Source: Vespula vulgaris
Lineage: Eukaryota > Arthropoda > Insecta > Hymenoptera > Vespidae
DNA: 64,000 bases
Assembly (NCBI RefSeq): GCF_905475345.1
Contig: NC_066591.1
Span: forward strand, 6,788,001-6,852,000
Direction of reading: 5' to 3'
Under the pieces are notes generated by a model. The model ran no database searches. It saw nothing but the letters and a program-made list of their open reading frames with translations, and had not been told where the DNA came from. This document shows positions 1 to 13,463 of this stretch, piece by piece. The position numbers were made by a program, and so were the translations under genes. Every line of letters starts with the position of its first letter. Position 1 is the first letter of the stretch.

Positions 1-1687
1 AAGGAGTTTTGCTCGAGGGGGAAAACAAAAAGAAAAGAAGAAATGATCAAAAGTGTCGGGATTCTTGAGTAAGGAGAAATAAGAAGGAGAGACCGAAAAG
101 GAGAGGAAGTGAAAAAGAAAGAATTTAAGCCGGGGGCGATCGGAGATGAGGAAGGAAGGAAGGAAGGAAAGAGTGCAACGGCTGCTGCAACGGCGGTTGC
201 AAGCGAGCAGAGCATCGAGCGGTCGAAGCCATCGGGCTGGCTCGTCTCACGACTCGCGGTATAAAACAATATTGATTGGTCGTACAATGCGGGTGGAGAT
301 CGTGGGGTGGGTCGCTCCGCTGTTGGGCTAGCTGGAGGGAGGATTCGAGGGGGTGAGAGAAAGGCGAGGAGGGTGGACCGCGATGCATTGTGCTCGCTGC
401 GTCCGGTCAAACTTTTCATCGTCCCTCGTACCCTCTCCGTCGGCCGGTGCTGTGGCGGCCGGAGGGACGCCATCTCTCCTACTCTCCCTCCTTCCCTCCC
501 TTCCTCGTCCTTGCCACCCTCCTTCCGTCTCTCTCCTTTTTCCTCCTTCTATTCGCCGATAATTATTGCAGTCCGTCTCTGTTACCGGCTTTTCCGATTC
601 TTTCCAACGGCCATGTCAAGCTTAAAAGCCGCGAACTGCGAGCAACTTCCATGAACCTTCTGTTTTTCGCACAAAATGACGTTTCTCCGTTGATGCGTTC
701 TGTGCGTTTCTATCTTTCTTCTCTTTCTCTTTCTCTTTCTCCTTTGCTCCTTCATCGATCGATGCATTTACAAAGATACTCAAGAGTTTCTTTTAGCTAT
801 GGAAATTGTTTACACTTCCCTTTAATTAATTCTACTTTTATCTATATTTCTTTATCAGTTATCCACCTCTCTATTTATCTATCTATCTATCTATCTGCCG
901 ATAGAAGCTTTCGTTTTCTGCTTCAATGGATACGTTTCTCTCTCTCCCTCTCCCCCTCTCTCTCTCTTTCTCTGCTCGATGCTTTCTCGCGTACCGAAGA
1001 GGAAAGCCTTTATTAAACGACGTTGGCCGTCGATGCGATCGAGCTTGCCTAGACGAGAGTCCTGAGTCTCTCTTCTTCTACCTTTCTCTTTCTCTCTCTC
1101 TCTCTCTCACTCACTCTAATGAACACGCTATGCTAGCGTCGATGCATCCCGATGCATCCGATGGACGATGTGTGTGCTCCGAAGCGAGCAGAGAGAAAGA
1201 GGAAGAAGTCTAGAAGAGGAGGAGTAAGAGAAGCGAGACAGAGATAGAGAGAACTCACTTTGAAAAGCTACGATACAAGCTACTCTCTCGCAACGCGCGA
1301 GGCCAGGCTTGTCTACCTACTACTTTTCAGGATACCAGGAGCCGCTGTAAGCTACGCTTTCCAGACTGAGAACGTCCGAAGTATCGTGTAGTTACGCGAT
1401 AACTTTCCCGCCACCGACTCAACCCCGCCAAAACAGCGATACTTTTCCCGCGATACATACGTTCGACTCACGTTTCTGACTCACGTTTCCACCTTCTAGT
1501 AAATACACACGCGAGCGTTCGAGCGAGCGAGCTCTTCACGACTTCCCGATTGCTTCTACCTACGTACTGAGCCGAGAAAAGTCCCTCTGATTTAGCCCGT
1601 GCGAGAAACGGCAACTTGGCCCGAATCACGCCACGGCTGTAACCGGGATCAAACGAAATATCTTCTTTCTCTGTCCTTTTCTCTTTT

Positions 1688-1734
<47 letters not shown>

Positions 1735-2500
1735 ACCGCCAATCGTCTAGCTACTTTCAATTCGTTCTATTCGAAATGGATCTACAGTGTATATCTTTTC
1801 GACAAAACCACGCGACGTTTTAGAAAAATATTAGATAAGAGAAATGATTTCCAATAAGAGATAAAAATTCTTTTCTTTATTATCCGGAGAGAGAAAAAGA
1901 AAAATTTATCGTTAGAAAGTTATTACTTATATGTATGTAGCTGCGTAGATACATTTGTCGTCTTCGTTAAAAATTTCGATGACACTTAACGCGACTTGAT
2001 TAAAATCTATATAACAGCCCTATGCTATTCGAAGAGAAAGGATGACATTTCTCCAGGTCTTTTTCCTCGTACTCGATGCTTGGAATTCCGAGGATACAAA
2101 GAACGAGGACGAAAGCGACGATCGAAGTTCGTCCTTAGGTTCATCCCCAAATCGAAAGAGCGACGGAAGCGAGGGAAAGAAAGAGGGGTGGAGAGAAAGA
2201 CGTGTTCGATTTGCTTCGGGATTGTTTCGCGAACGGTTTCGTCGGGTAAACTGGGAGTGGGAAAGAACGATGGGAAGAAGGGTGGACATTCTTGGAGGTT
2301 GGCGTAGAGCCTCGCCGTAATTTATTTCTTGTCGGAGCCGTTCGATGGCCGGTGACCACAAGATGCCTGACGAGGGTTACACGAGTCTTCAAGCATCATT
2401 TTACTCTTGCATTTCGCGAGAACAACTATTTCGGAATCAATTAAACTATTGGCTGGCGAGCATAGCGAGAGATTGAATCGTTAATTAGCAGCTGTTCCAT
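1..2500. other. Non-genic, CpG-rich left end with CT/GA tracts
   Basis: No supportable gene. A GC- and CpG-rich segment to about 480 is followed by pyrimidine-rich DNA, (CT)n near 934-976 and 1087-1110, a GATGCATCC tandem near 1141-1160, and a clean (GA)n at 1687-1730. From 2020-2320 open frames in three registers are Arg/Lys/Ser-rich and look like composition effects. Confidence 0.6.
260..266 (+). promoter_or_regulatory. TATAAAA box candidate in CpG-rich left end
   Basis: TATAAAA follows GC-rich sequence, with an ATTGG (reverse CCAAT) 9 nt further on. No initiator or convincing downstream exon was identified, so this is a weak candidate. Confidence 0.15.
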
Positions 2501-2880
2501 CTCCCTCCTCCTCTTTCTCTTGACCTGACTACATCACGAATCTCATCTTGGTGTACCGCGATGTTCTTTAAAAAAAAATTTATTATTTTCTGAGACACTT
2601 TATATGAAAGCGATAACTTCTTGCGATATTAGAAAACAAAGCACAAAGGTCGATTGTAATCGAGAAGAGAGCTTAAATCGACTAACCAAATTTTCTCTAT
2701 AGTCTCTATATCTCTCTTTCTTTCTCTTTCTCTCGTTTCTCCCGTTTCTCGCTTTGACTCGACGTAAAATTGTGGAAGGTTAATCTCTCGCTGTCTGACG
2801 TATTTTCAATACGCGCATCACGAGGGAAGATCGTTGTCCTATGGCAATAAAGTGGAGATACCTGCGAGCGGGAAAAACAA

Positions 2881-2900
2881 TATTTCGCGAAAGCGAAATA
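2881..2900. other. 8-bp hairpin with GAAA tetraloop
   Basis: TATTTCGC (2881-2888) and GCGAAATA (2893-2900) flank GAAA, a GNRA tetraloop. It is small, but exact. Confidence 0.3.
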
Positions 2901-3660
2901 CCTATCGTATGGAAGCGCGTAACGAAAATTACGCGAAACATCGAAATACTTTAAATCCTCGTAATAACTCCTTTAATCCGGAATAGATCGATCTTCGATC
3001 CGTATTTTCTAAACGATGTAAAGTAAAGTGCGGAAGAAAAAAACTCAATATTCGAAAGATAACTCCCTTGTCCTAAATCAACGCGATAGAGGTACTTAAA
3101 TAATATCTCGATATCGTCACTCAGCCGCTTTTTTCCCTTCGGACGTTGTCCAATGTTGTTCACCTTTGAACGCGACTTTCACGTAGAAAGGGTCCCTCTC
3201 GACGTTTCGCGCCCGGGATACGCTGTCGTCGTCGTCGTTCGCGATTTCAAAATAAAAAAAAAAAAAACAAAAAAAGAAGTAGAGAAAACAGAGACGACGC
3301 GTCCACAAATTTTCCAAAAAGAGTGTGAGTGAAAGAGAGAGAGAGAGGGAGGGAGGGAGACAGAGATGGAAGGAAAAAAATAAACAAAAAAATGGTTGGC
3401 GAAAGAGGGTGAGAGGGAAGTGGGGTGCAGGGAGAAACAAAAATCGCTGGAGACTTGTGGAACGAGTGTGGTCCGTCAAACGAACTGCTTCATAAAAAAT
3501 AATTGTGCCCTTGCCATTCGTACGCGCGCGAGCACGCGATGACAGAAACAAGAGAGCAGATTAAAACAAAAAATTCATCGGCGTATGTTTTCTAAGCTGC
3601 GGGCCTCCATCAAGCCCTTCGGAGGGTCATGAATAAAGGATGAGTGTCTTTCTTTCTTTC

Positions 3661-3720
3661 TCTTTCTCTCATATACTCTCTCTCACTCTCTCTTTCTCTC
3701 ATATACTCTCACTCTCTCTT
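3661..3720. repeat. 30-bp tandem duplication in a CT tract
   Basis: TCTTTCTCTCATATACTCTC occurs at 3661-3680 and again at 3691-3710, a 30-bp period with diverged ends. Confidence 0.7.
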
Positions 3721-4102
3721 CCTCTCTCTTTCTCTTTCTCTCTCTTGCGCGCGCACGAGTGTATTACGACACAAAAACGTGATGGAAAACATGCTAGTGC
3801 GAGCGCAGGGAAGTTTCAAGCTCGATTTTATGCGACCAGTTAAACGAATAAATGTGCAAATTTGACGAGGCGTAGCTACCATTTGAGACACACGTATATG
3901 CGCACATACGTATAAACAGTCGCATGTACGAACGTGTGCTAGACGCGCTCGCAAATTCTACTTGGCCGCGAGGGATGCGCTATGTGCGCAAACCCGCAAA
4001 CGCATACTTTTTACGCCTAAGTGAGAGAATCACCGCGACGGAGCGTAGAACTGAATGTTTCTCTGTGCACAAGCTTGTGAATAAAAATAATTAACCGTGA
4101 GA

Positions 4103-4257
4103 ATATATATATATATATTGTATATGTAGGTATATATATATATATATATCTATTATATTCACACGTATACATATGCGTATATGTTTATACGCATTTATAT
4201 ATGTATATGTGTATATATATGTAAGTATAATATATAAAATATATATATATATACACA
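4103..4257. repeat. (TA)n-rich composite microsatellite
   Basis: Several TA runs are separated by GTATA, CGTATA and CACACA variants. Confidence 0.8.
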
Positions 4258-5355
4258 CACAAATGTTGAAGCGTCGATTGATTTATGAAAGTGTGCGAAT
4301 CTCGAGGCAAGAGCCGTAATTTCGCAAAAAGAAAAAAACAAAAATAATAAAAAAAACGCGTATATCGGCGGGCTCGATTTTTGTTTTTACCTATCGGCCA
4401 ACAGTGTACCTCCACATTGACGTGCTCACCAGCGATCGAATTGCGCGCGTACACGGCCATACTTTTATGCGTCTGTGGGGCATTGTATTTTTTTTTCTTG
4501 TTTTTTTTATCAACATTTTTTTTGTTTTTCATCTCTCTCCCTCTCTCGTTCTTTTTCTTTCTCAAACCGTTACCAATTCGATGGTCCATGATATCCGGTT
4601 GCAACGGATATTATGGATAATTAAGCACTGGATGTTGGCGTTTAATCAAGTGCATACGTTGTATATGTGTACGTATGATATATGTACTTTGTCGAAATAG
4701 CGAGAAGCGTTCGTTTAAACGATCTCGACATTGTAGCTGCATCTACGAAAATATAGTCGCTTATATCTTTGATAAGAATTTGTTGAGATGAAGATAAAGG
4801 ATAAAGATGATTGTTTTCCCTGTTACATATAATTATAAGCAAGCACCAATTTCTAGAATATATAATAGAGAAATATGAACCGAAGAACGTTCTTTTGGAT
4901 TTTATAAACGTTTCCTTAACGAGTAAACTTTAATTTGATTTATATCATTCATTCGAACTCCTGGCTTATTATTATTATAATTCATCGACGAATGAATACT
5001 CTCTCGAGCACTCCAATTTACAGGACGTTGAAAGCCACGAGCATCGAATTATTCCACTTGGAAAGTTTTTATCGTCGGATTTATTAAGAAAAGGCTTCAT
5101 TCTAAAGATATCGATGGCGAGTAAAGTTGAAAATATAATTCGATCTTCGCGATATCTAAGAACAAAAATGTTTAGTGCTGTAAATAATAAAAAATAAAAT
5201 GATGAAAGATAAAAAAGGATTCTCTTTAAAGGAAGCATAGGATTCGAGATCCGACAATAGAGGAAGCTAAGAGATTTGTCTCACATAAGAATAGAAGAGA
5301 GAAAGTACGTAGAAAGGTAGACTATGCACCAAGAGTCGAAGAAAAGCACGAGAGT

Positions 5356-5358
5356 GAA

Positions 5359-5420
<62 letters not shown>
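5356..5420. repeat. (AG)n microsatellite
   Basis: About 30 AG units, nearly uninterrupted from 5367. The opposite-strand frames are Ser/Leu runs. Confidence 0.9.
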
Positions 5421-5423
<3 letters not shown>

Positions 5424-5948
5424 CAAAGAGAGTGACAGAGAGTGAGCTTTTCTGTACTCGAAAGTAAGTGGCTGCCGGAGCATCGTATGTGGCTCACAAG
5501 TCCACAGGTGTCCGTGGACAATAGCTCCTGTGTCCCCCTTCTCAACACACTTACGTACAAGCTCTTCGTAATGCGTGCGCTCGCGCACGCCAATGCTCGT
5601 CTCCAGCAGCTCTTCCTCTTACTCCTTCTCCTCTTACGTATGCGTGTGTGTACTTCGAAAAGGGTGGACGAGAAAAGTCTCTTAATTTCCGTGGCTGCGT
5701 GACAAAGGGAGGAAAAAACGAGCGCTCGAGAAAAGAAGCAAAGGTAGAAGAGAAGGACGATGTCTCACCCTCTCTTTCTCCCTCACTTTCTTTCTTGCTC
5801 TTGTATCTTCTATCGCGAGCTCACGGGAGGTAAACAGAAAGAAATAACCGACGACAAGCGGAGGGTGCAGAGCCTACCTCTTCGATATATACACTCACAC
5901 GCATACGTTTACAGATGTGTTCATGTATCGGATAACTATGATTCTCCT

Positions 5949-5981
<33 letters not shown>

Positions 5982-7644
5982 TTTTCTCTTCGCGACTTTA
6001 GCCCTCAAACGAATACACAATCTCCTTATACGACGACGATGATCACGTAAAGTTCTTCATGCTATAATACGTTTCTTTTTCCAAAGACAGGGATAATCTC
6101 TTCTTTCTTTCCTTTTTTTTTTCATTACAATGGCCGACGATGAATATGTATTTAAGTTGAAACTGAAATTAGTTTTTAAAGAGATAGTTTATAGGATATA
6201 TCATCCGTTTCGTTTATTCAGTTCGTCGATAAATCAATGAATGAATATCTTTTAAAAAATCAGAGAAAGACTACGAAAGAAATAATGCAATCCTTAAAAA
6301 ATCAATTCGAAACGGTAAAAATGGAAAAAGAAGAAAAGGATGGTTTTAAAAAACTAAGGAAACGGTACCCAAAGAAATCTGGGCCAGTCTATGTCGTTTC
6401 TTCTATCAAATCCATTATCCGTCGTAGTGCGTCCCATTATCTCTGTGGGCGCATCGATTTCGGCATCTGCCAAACGAATGACTGGCAAGCGAACTCGAAG
6501 CTTGTGATGTCGAGCTGCAGCTGAAAACTAGGAAGAGGTCAAAAAGAAGACGAAGAAACGTCTCGAATTACTTGAACCCACCGCGAAACGCTGTTCGAAC
6601 TGAACACTCGTTATAATCCGTGGATTCCCAAGGAAAAAGGTTCATCATCTGCTTGTCTCCTTCTCGTTATGTATATCCGTTTACGAAAATTGTGAATAAT
6701 GGTGGTTTTGGGCTCGTTCCTTCAGGGCTCGTGTTTTCACCGTTTTGCGGTCGAAAACAGAATCGGCGAGTCGATCTCTTTTCTCGAAAAGACCCTTTAT
6801 CTCGAGAAACTCCTTTGTCGGTGTGCGACCATGCGTCGCGACTCTGCATATATTTTGAATCTCGTAAAGGATCGGCCGTATATGAAGCGTGTGTGTGTCT
6901 ATATTATATATATATATGTGGGTATATATGTGTATTTATGTACGTACAAACGCGGCCTCCCGTTTGTGAGATATGATCGAGAGCATCCTGCACTCGCCGG
7001 AAGAACAAGAGCGTCTCTCGTCTACTCCACCTCCTCCTCGATGTTGACGGATGTTGACGGATGTCGACATAACAGTCTCTTCCTACCTTCCTCCCCGTTA
7101 AATATTTATCCCGACAACGCGACAGCCCATTTAAGAGGAAGAAGTCGAACGCACAATGGTTTAGCCCACAAAAAGCAGACTCGTGGGCAAAAAGTCACGC
7201 GTCCCAGCAACGTGTTGCTCCTTCACATTAGCTTTTCAAAACGCAATCGAGATTCAACCGGGACAATGACACTTCCGGAAATACCAGCTGAAGATGTTGA
7301 AAGAACTCGACTAGTTCCTCCTTAATAAATAGAAAAATATATTTTTATTCGAATACTCGTTCAAAGATCAGAAGCGTTCACTGACAGTATTTCCAAGATT
7401 TATAACGAGGCGAAAATTTTAGGCTCGAACGAGCGTACTGACGAGTTCGTGGCAACGCACTTGCACACGCGGTCTAATAGCAAACGAGTATCGTGCGAAT
7501 GCGCATCGCCGAGCACGAGGGTTTTGTCTCCTGCTTCCGAGTAATTTCCTCGTAACGTCAATTTTCCTCGAGACTACTAACCCTTCGCGGCTCGTTCGAG
7601 CGCCCTCTGGGAAAACAAAGGTGTCACTTCTTCAAAGAGCTCTC

Positions 7645-7689
<45 letters not shown>

Positions 7690-8430
7690 TTCGCTCTCTT
7701 TCTCTCTCTTTTTCTCTTCAGAGACTCGTTCACCCGCGTCTTCTCGCCCGGAAAGATCTCGACGCGCTCTTCTTTCCCTCTCTCTCTCTTCTTATCTCCC
7801 TTAGTTTCGCAGAGCGAACCATCCATCCGTCTCCTTCTATAGACTTTATCCCAAGTATCCCAAGATTCTCGCCTCTTACCCTAGCAAATTTCCCCGGTCC
7901 CCATCCTCGTCTCCGGCCAAGAAAACACTTTATCTCTCTAGGGGTAGCTTCAACAGGTTAGAGAGAAGACGTTGCAGAGTGAGAGGGTGAGAGTAGATCG
8001 TCTTGGAGTCATCCCTAAGGAAAACACCCTCCAACCGAACGTCCTTCGCTTTCTCAGGCCCTAAGAAAGAAAGTCCACCCATCCTTTTCTTCCTACTTCT
8101 CACACCACAATCTCTTTTCTTCTCGTAGCAAAGCAAGTTTTCTTAGCCCCTTCATGGTCGAGAGAAACTTCCCTTAAAGATTTTCCAGACGAGAGCTTAC
8201 CACCCAACAGGGTAACCTGTTGATGAAAAGAAGAAGTGTGCCAAGCTGAAAGACGATAGGAAGGAAGGAAGTGTTTTCTTACGATAACAACGGAAAAGAC
8301 GTTTCTGAATCTCTTCCCTCTTTTCGCTAAACCCTTTTAAGGGAACAAGATATCAACTTGTTGCTGCCCAAGAGTTCTGTCCTTTGAATGAGTATTTGAA
8401 CTTTCTATAACTTTTTCTATTCTTCTTCCT
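5421..8430. other. Non-genic block with CT/TA tracts
   Basis: Unique sequence 5440-5940, CT tract 5950-5990, unique 6000-6890, short TA run 6901-6940, a 10-bp tandem at 7041-7070, unique DNA, CT tract 7651-7715, then pyrimidine-rich unique sequence. A 208-codon open frame at 6699-7325 crosses the TA run and has no recognisable domain, so I do not call it a gene. Confidence 0.55.
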
Positions 8431-11080
8431 TTTCTTCTTTTTTTTCATATACTGTATATATTGACAACTTGTCCAACAACAACAATAAAAACAAGCAAAA
8501 ACATTACTTACAAGTGGTATTCTTTTTATTTCTTTATATCTAAATTGTTATTGTTCGGTTTAATTATTAATATTTACGATTAGAAATATCGGCACGCTAA
8601 ATCATTTGTCATTTGTATCTCATATTCGAACTCAAAGTTCGAAGTGTCTTCTTGTAATTATTTACACGTTTAATCATTTGTATTGTAAAACAATTCTCAG
8701 TCTCATTAGTAGAGAATTTAATTGAAGATACCTACCTTTTTCGTGATAATTTTTCCTATCTCGCAAACATAATTTGTAACATATTACCAATACAATAAGT
8801 CCATACGTCATTTATTTTTCTTCGGGTTACAAACTTCCGTCACGTCTTTGTCGATAACCAGGCAAAACCATTAAATTTCCAGCAATTTGCGACTTGGAAT
8901 ATGTTATTCCGCGTTACTTTGAATTAATCCTGCAAAATGGTGTAATTAAAACCTGACGTAAATCATACTCAGTTGAATTTACGACGTAGCCATTAAGTGG
9001 AATAAAGACGACCCGTTAACCTTTTCAAAGATAAAAAGATATCGATTGATAAAGGAAAAGATTACGTGATAGATTTGTTTAATAAATTCATCTATTTATT
9101 ATTGATTCGTACATTGTGCAGATGTTAAAAATTAAAAAGTTCTAAAGTTTTTATATGATACGTGTTAAGAATTTGAGCATTCGAGGATTTGATATTAAAT
9201 ATAAATATCTAAGAAGAGTTTTTGTATATTTTTAGTAATTTCAAAAATAGTCATCTTATTAAACTCTTCTTAACCGAAAAAATAAGAACACTTCGAGATT
9301 GAACTTAGAAAAGAAAAGCGCAAATGAAGGAGAAAAGAAGACCGGGAAATATACGTTCTGCGATAAGGAACATGAACATTTCTTAATATTTCCTGTGAGA
9401 AATGCTCAAAGGTATTCATTCGGAAAACACTTGTTGAACATCGAGCTAAGATTGTTCGAGCTAAGAAGCCACTTGTTGCTTCGTCCTTTCTGGAAGGAAT
9501 TCACTGTCCCGTTACAGAATACTTGCATTTTCTGTGCATATGATACGTATATCATATCTCAGTTATCTTCGTCTGCTTATATTAAAATAGAAAAGATATC
9601 TACTACCTAAACATCGAGGAACTCTTTTCCTTTTGCATATTTTAAATATGAACGTAATATATATCTTCATTTTATTATCATAACCGATAGAAATATCGAA
9701 TTTAAAGGAGGTATTAAAAATGAAAACGAAAAAGAATACAACGTTTATAACAAGTAGCGAGCGCGAACATTTTAGTCATTTAATTGTAATTATAAGTTCC
9801 TTCCGATTATCAGTGAATCGATAGGCATTTCCAGACGACAATTCATTATCGTTGTAGAACGCGTGCAGAGAGTCCGTGTATGCCATCCTTCCGTTCACCG
9901 TCCGAGAATATTCCATAACTACTCTCGCGATTAGATGCAGGGGGCGTCTCCTCTAGAGCTACGGGGCCACGTGTTCCTATCTCAATTTCAGCAGCCGTTG
10001 TAACTTTTACGTACACGATATAAGCCCCCCCGCGCGATCGAATATGCAGCGAGCCATCGAATAAACGACTTTAGACATGGAAATGCAGTTGCTAACCGTC
10101 ACCGTAAAAATAGGACCGCATACGTTGAACTTTCGATCAGTGAATACTAATACCAAAGTGCGATCGTTATCTATAGGCCGGAACGGCTCAGAGTATATAG
10201 CTGGCCTCGCCGATTGTAGTTACCGTGAAATCATTCTCTCTGTGCCTTGAGCGAATACTTCCTAAAGCTCTTCCTCATCGTCGTCGTTGAAAAAGTTTGC
10301 GCTAAAGCCATTTTTCCTAAACGATTAGAAAAGTAATTCTTTATCTGATGAATGTCATCGACGTATATTCGCTTTTTATTCTAGCTGTTTTATTCTGATA
10401 TGATGTATAAAAATACGATTTGATATATCAGGGAAGATTTTCCAAAAACCAAACAGTTTATTTGAACATTTGTCTAATAATACGCGTTATCGAATTCGAA
10501 GAAGATAAAAAGGAAAACGTTAGTCATGCGCTCATACCAGTCCATTTTAATGAATTTCCAGTGAGTTAACACGATGAATGGTGAAGCTTAAAGAAAAAAA
10601 CAGCTCTAGCCCCAGGTTTTCTGCGATGATTAGATTCTGGCACGTGTCTATTGTGTATCCGTCAACGTGCCGCCCTCTTCTTCTTCGCGCACATGCGCCT
10701 ATCACGCCTATTTCTGCCTTGATCGTTCTAAGACGATGCTTTTAACCGCGTTCCAACAAATTTATTATGCGCTTGTCGTAAGAACATTTTTATTAATTTT
10801 TTGAATTAAAACGTTTGAATGATCTGTACAAGAATGATCTGTACAACCACTTTTCGATTAAATCGATTCACTATACATTCATTCATTCATTCAGTTATTC
10901 GATGAAAGAAATGGGTATATAAATTCCTAACCGATATAATGTACACGATGATAAAAGAAATAAAAAGTCTTATACTCTTGAATCAAACACGAAGCAAATA
11001 TCTCGTTGTGCTGGTAGTAAAGCTAATTCTATATCCAAGAGCCGGCACGAACGTACGATTAGAGGGGAACTCTTAATCGT
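8431..11080. other. Quiet unique AT-rich block with a GC-richer island
   Basis: Nearly free of microsatellites. A GC-richer island at about 9850-10260 includes CACGTG (in GGGGCCACGTGTT near 9963), a C/G run near 10026 and a GTATATAG near 10193. A further mixed GC patch lies at 10590-10710. This is the most plausible place on the left for conserved regulatory elements. No gene seen. Confidence 0.5.
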
Positions 11081-11269
11081 CTAATCATCGTGGAACACTA
11101 ACCAAGTACCCTTCGATCGTGTTCGACGTGGTTTGACGTTCCTATCGGAGAGGGAATATTTGATTGATGATGGAAAGTTAGGAAACGGTGGGGAGACTAG
11201 CCAAGAGAAGGAGGGAGAAATAGAGAACAAGGAGAATGAAAGACCGAAAGAAACAGACATAGACAGCCA

Positions 11270-11302
11270 GATAGATAGATAGATAGATAGACAGATAGAT
11301 AG
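11270..11302. repeat. (GATA)n microsatellite
   Basis: About eight ATAG units with one GACA interruption. Confidence 0.85.
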
Positions 11303-11439
11303 AAAAAGAAAGAGAGAAAGAAATAGAAAGATGAAATCTTCTCCACAGGAAGATTTCCATCGAGGCAACGGGATTTGATTTTCAACCCCATCGTCCTTTT
11401 GATACCTCTATGGGGGTAGCCCTTCGATGTTGACGCCGA

Positions 11440-11480
11440 CGTCGTCGTCGTCGTTGTCGTCGTCGACGTCGTCGTCGATG
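11440..11480. repeat. (GTC)n CpG-containing trinucleotide repeat
   Basis: GTC/GAC triplets with a few variants. One of at least ten loci of this class in the window. Confidence 0.8.
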
Positions 11481-12018
11481 TCGAGTAGAAACGATTGACT
11501 CGCGTTCCTCGTTATTGAGTTACGCAACAGCACGAAAAGCAGTCGACCAAGTTCTTTGTCTACTGGTCGGCCATCTGTCACCCTGAGAAGGCGCGCGAAC
11601 AAGCGAGCAAACTACGACATGGTAGAAGGGTGTGGGCGGTTACTGCAACGCTTCATCGTGTGTAAACGCTCGTTCGCCAATGCTTGAGAGCGATGGAAAC
11701 GTTCGCGACGCACGCCAATATGTAAGATACGATCGAGATAAAAGCGAGATAGCACGACGAGTATAAGCGGACCTTCGGGAACGCTCCTATCGGGTATTGA
11801 TTTTCTTCTGGCGAACGACGTCGCGTCGTGAACTGGCCGAGCCATGAGCGAGCTTTATTAATTCTCAGTCGGAACGTGCTAAAAGAGGAAAAAAAATAGA
11901 GGTAAATAAATAGATAGATATATAGATAGATATGTAGATAAATAGATATGATAGGTAGATAGATAGAGAAAGAAAGAGATACATAAAATTACTACGAAAA
12001 TGTTGGATAAGTACTACA

Positions 12019-12021
<3 letters not shown>

Positions 12022-12066
<45 letters not shown>
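12022..12066. repeat. (AT)n microsatellite
   Basis: About 22 uninterrupted AT units. Confidence 0.9.
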
Positions 12067-12069
<3 letters not shown>

Positions 12070-12318
12070 CACATGTATGTATATAACACATGATATATCA
12101 TAATTGAAGCATGAAAATTTTCAAATAATTAATTTTCAATCGATCCTATTAAATGATTCATCGTGTATATATTTAAAATGAAAAGAAACATTTAAAATAC
12201 AAATAGTTTAGATAATTAAAACTTCATCGAACAAATCTTTCAGCTTCTATTTATATAAAAGATAAGTACCGGGAAGAGCGAACATCGTTCGCTCGGTTAT
12301 ACGTTTATCGCTAGACAG

Positions 12319-12322
<4 letters not shown>

Positions 12323-12369
<47 letters not shown>
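12323..12369. repeat. (AT)n microsatellite
   Basis: About 23 uninterrupted AT units, only 256 bp from the previous AT array. Confidence 0.9.
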
Positions 12370-12372
<3 letters not shown>

Positions 12373-13455
12373 TTCACGCCATGCCAACTACGGTCTGTAC
12401 AATGATAAAATCATTTATATTTTATTTGGTTATTTAATTCCATAAATGAATTTATCCGAAGTCGATGTATATATAGCTAAATCGATTTCTTGCACTCGGA
12501 AACAATAGATTCACCACATTTTATAAATATCCTTAGGCCCGTGTTCAAGGTAAAATTGATAAATATACAAAAACTGTTTGTTTAATGTCATAGGATAATT
12601 AAAGAGTGCAAAGCAGAGAGGGAATGTGGGAGTCAGGGAGTCAGGGACAGAGAGAGAGAGAGAGAGAGAGAGACAGAAAAAGAGAGAAACAGAGGGAAAG
12701 AGACAAAAGAAAAAAAAATCGAAAAAAATAAAAGGTATTCTGCGAATCACGAGACACCAGCCGTAAACGTTTGATGTCCGTTACGAACGTTACGAGCTCC
12801 AAGTACTCTCTAGATCTCGTTACAGCACAGCGCGTATTCTGTTACGTTCGGCGCGTCCGAAATCCTGTACGTTTTTCCGTCGAATAATCGAACATATCCG
12901 GGAAAACGGTTGGAGTTGAAATAATTTTTCTCGTTTGATCGTAAATCGAAATTTGGTTAACGCATTTTCGTGCTCATTCATTTCCCGTATCGACAATATT
13001 ATTTCAAAAGAAGATCATTTCACGTGAATAACGTAATTCACATTTTCTTCTTCAAAACGCATCATTTAAATACCTCGTTTTTTCTTTATTCTATCGACAG
13101 CGTTCTTATTTTCTTAAAACGAGAGAACAGTGTTATAACCGATATCGATAAATGATTTTTAACGATTAAAATATATCGATTGCATCTTAAATTCATTAAA
13201 GACATATTTATGCCTAATAACAATTTTCTACAACAATAAGAACGTTGTAAAGAACGTGAGTATATAGATGATATAATTGTCGATCGTCGATATATGTTAT
13301 TTAGCCTCGTTTCAAGGGACTTAACAGCATCCACTTTGCGAGAGTATCTCCCGAGAACGCAAGGTCGCGCTCCCCAGGCTTTAATCACTCCTGTTAGGAG
13401 AACGTTACGTCGTTAATTCGCTCGGATGGTTGTTGTATCTTAAAGCTACGTCGCG

Positions 13456-13463
13456 TATAAATT
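13456..13463 (+). promoter_or_regulatory. TATAAATT candidate box
   Basis: TATAAATT is preceded by a CG-rich TCGCG and followed by repeat-free DNA for about 50 nt, then a GA-rich tract. No clear initiator was found at the expected distance. Confidence 0.12.

Larger units (their letters stand above)
2501..5355. other. Non-genic, mixed unique and repeat DNA
   Basis: Unique AT-rich DNA to about 3240, an (ACG)n-class run at 3224-3239, GA and CT tracts at 3328-3362 and 3648-3746, TA-rich sequence 4103-4257, then unique AT-rich DNA to 5340. No coding or RNA gene is recognised. Confidence 0.6.

Noticed and set aside
390..1213. Ser/Leu-rich plus-strand frames
   Set aside because: They are readings of CT-rich repeats without a coding signature.
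6699..7325. 208-codon plus-strand frame
   Set aside because: It starts at a non-ATG codon, crosses a TA microsatellite, has no recognisable domain, and its length is near chance expectation.
10194..10236. TATATA plus a TCATTC initiator match
   Set aside because: The spacing of 39 nt is too long for a TATA-initiator pair.
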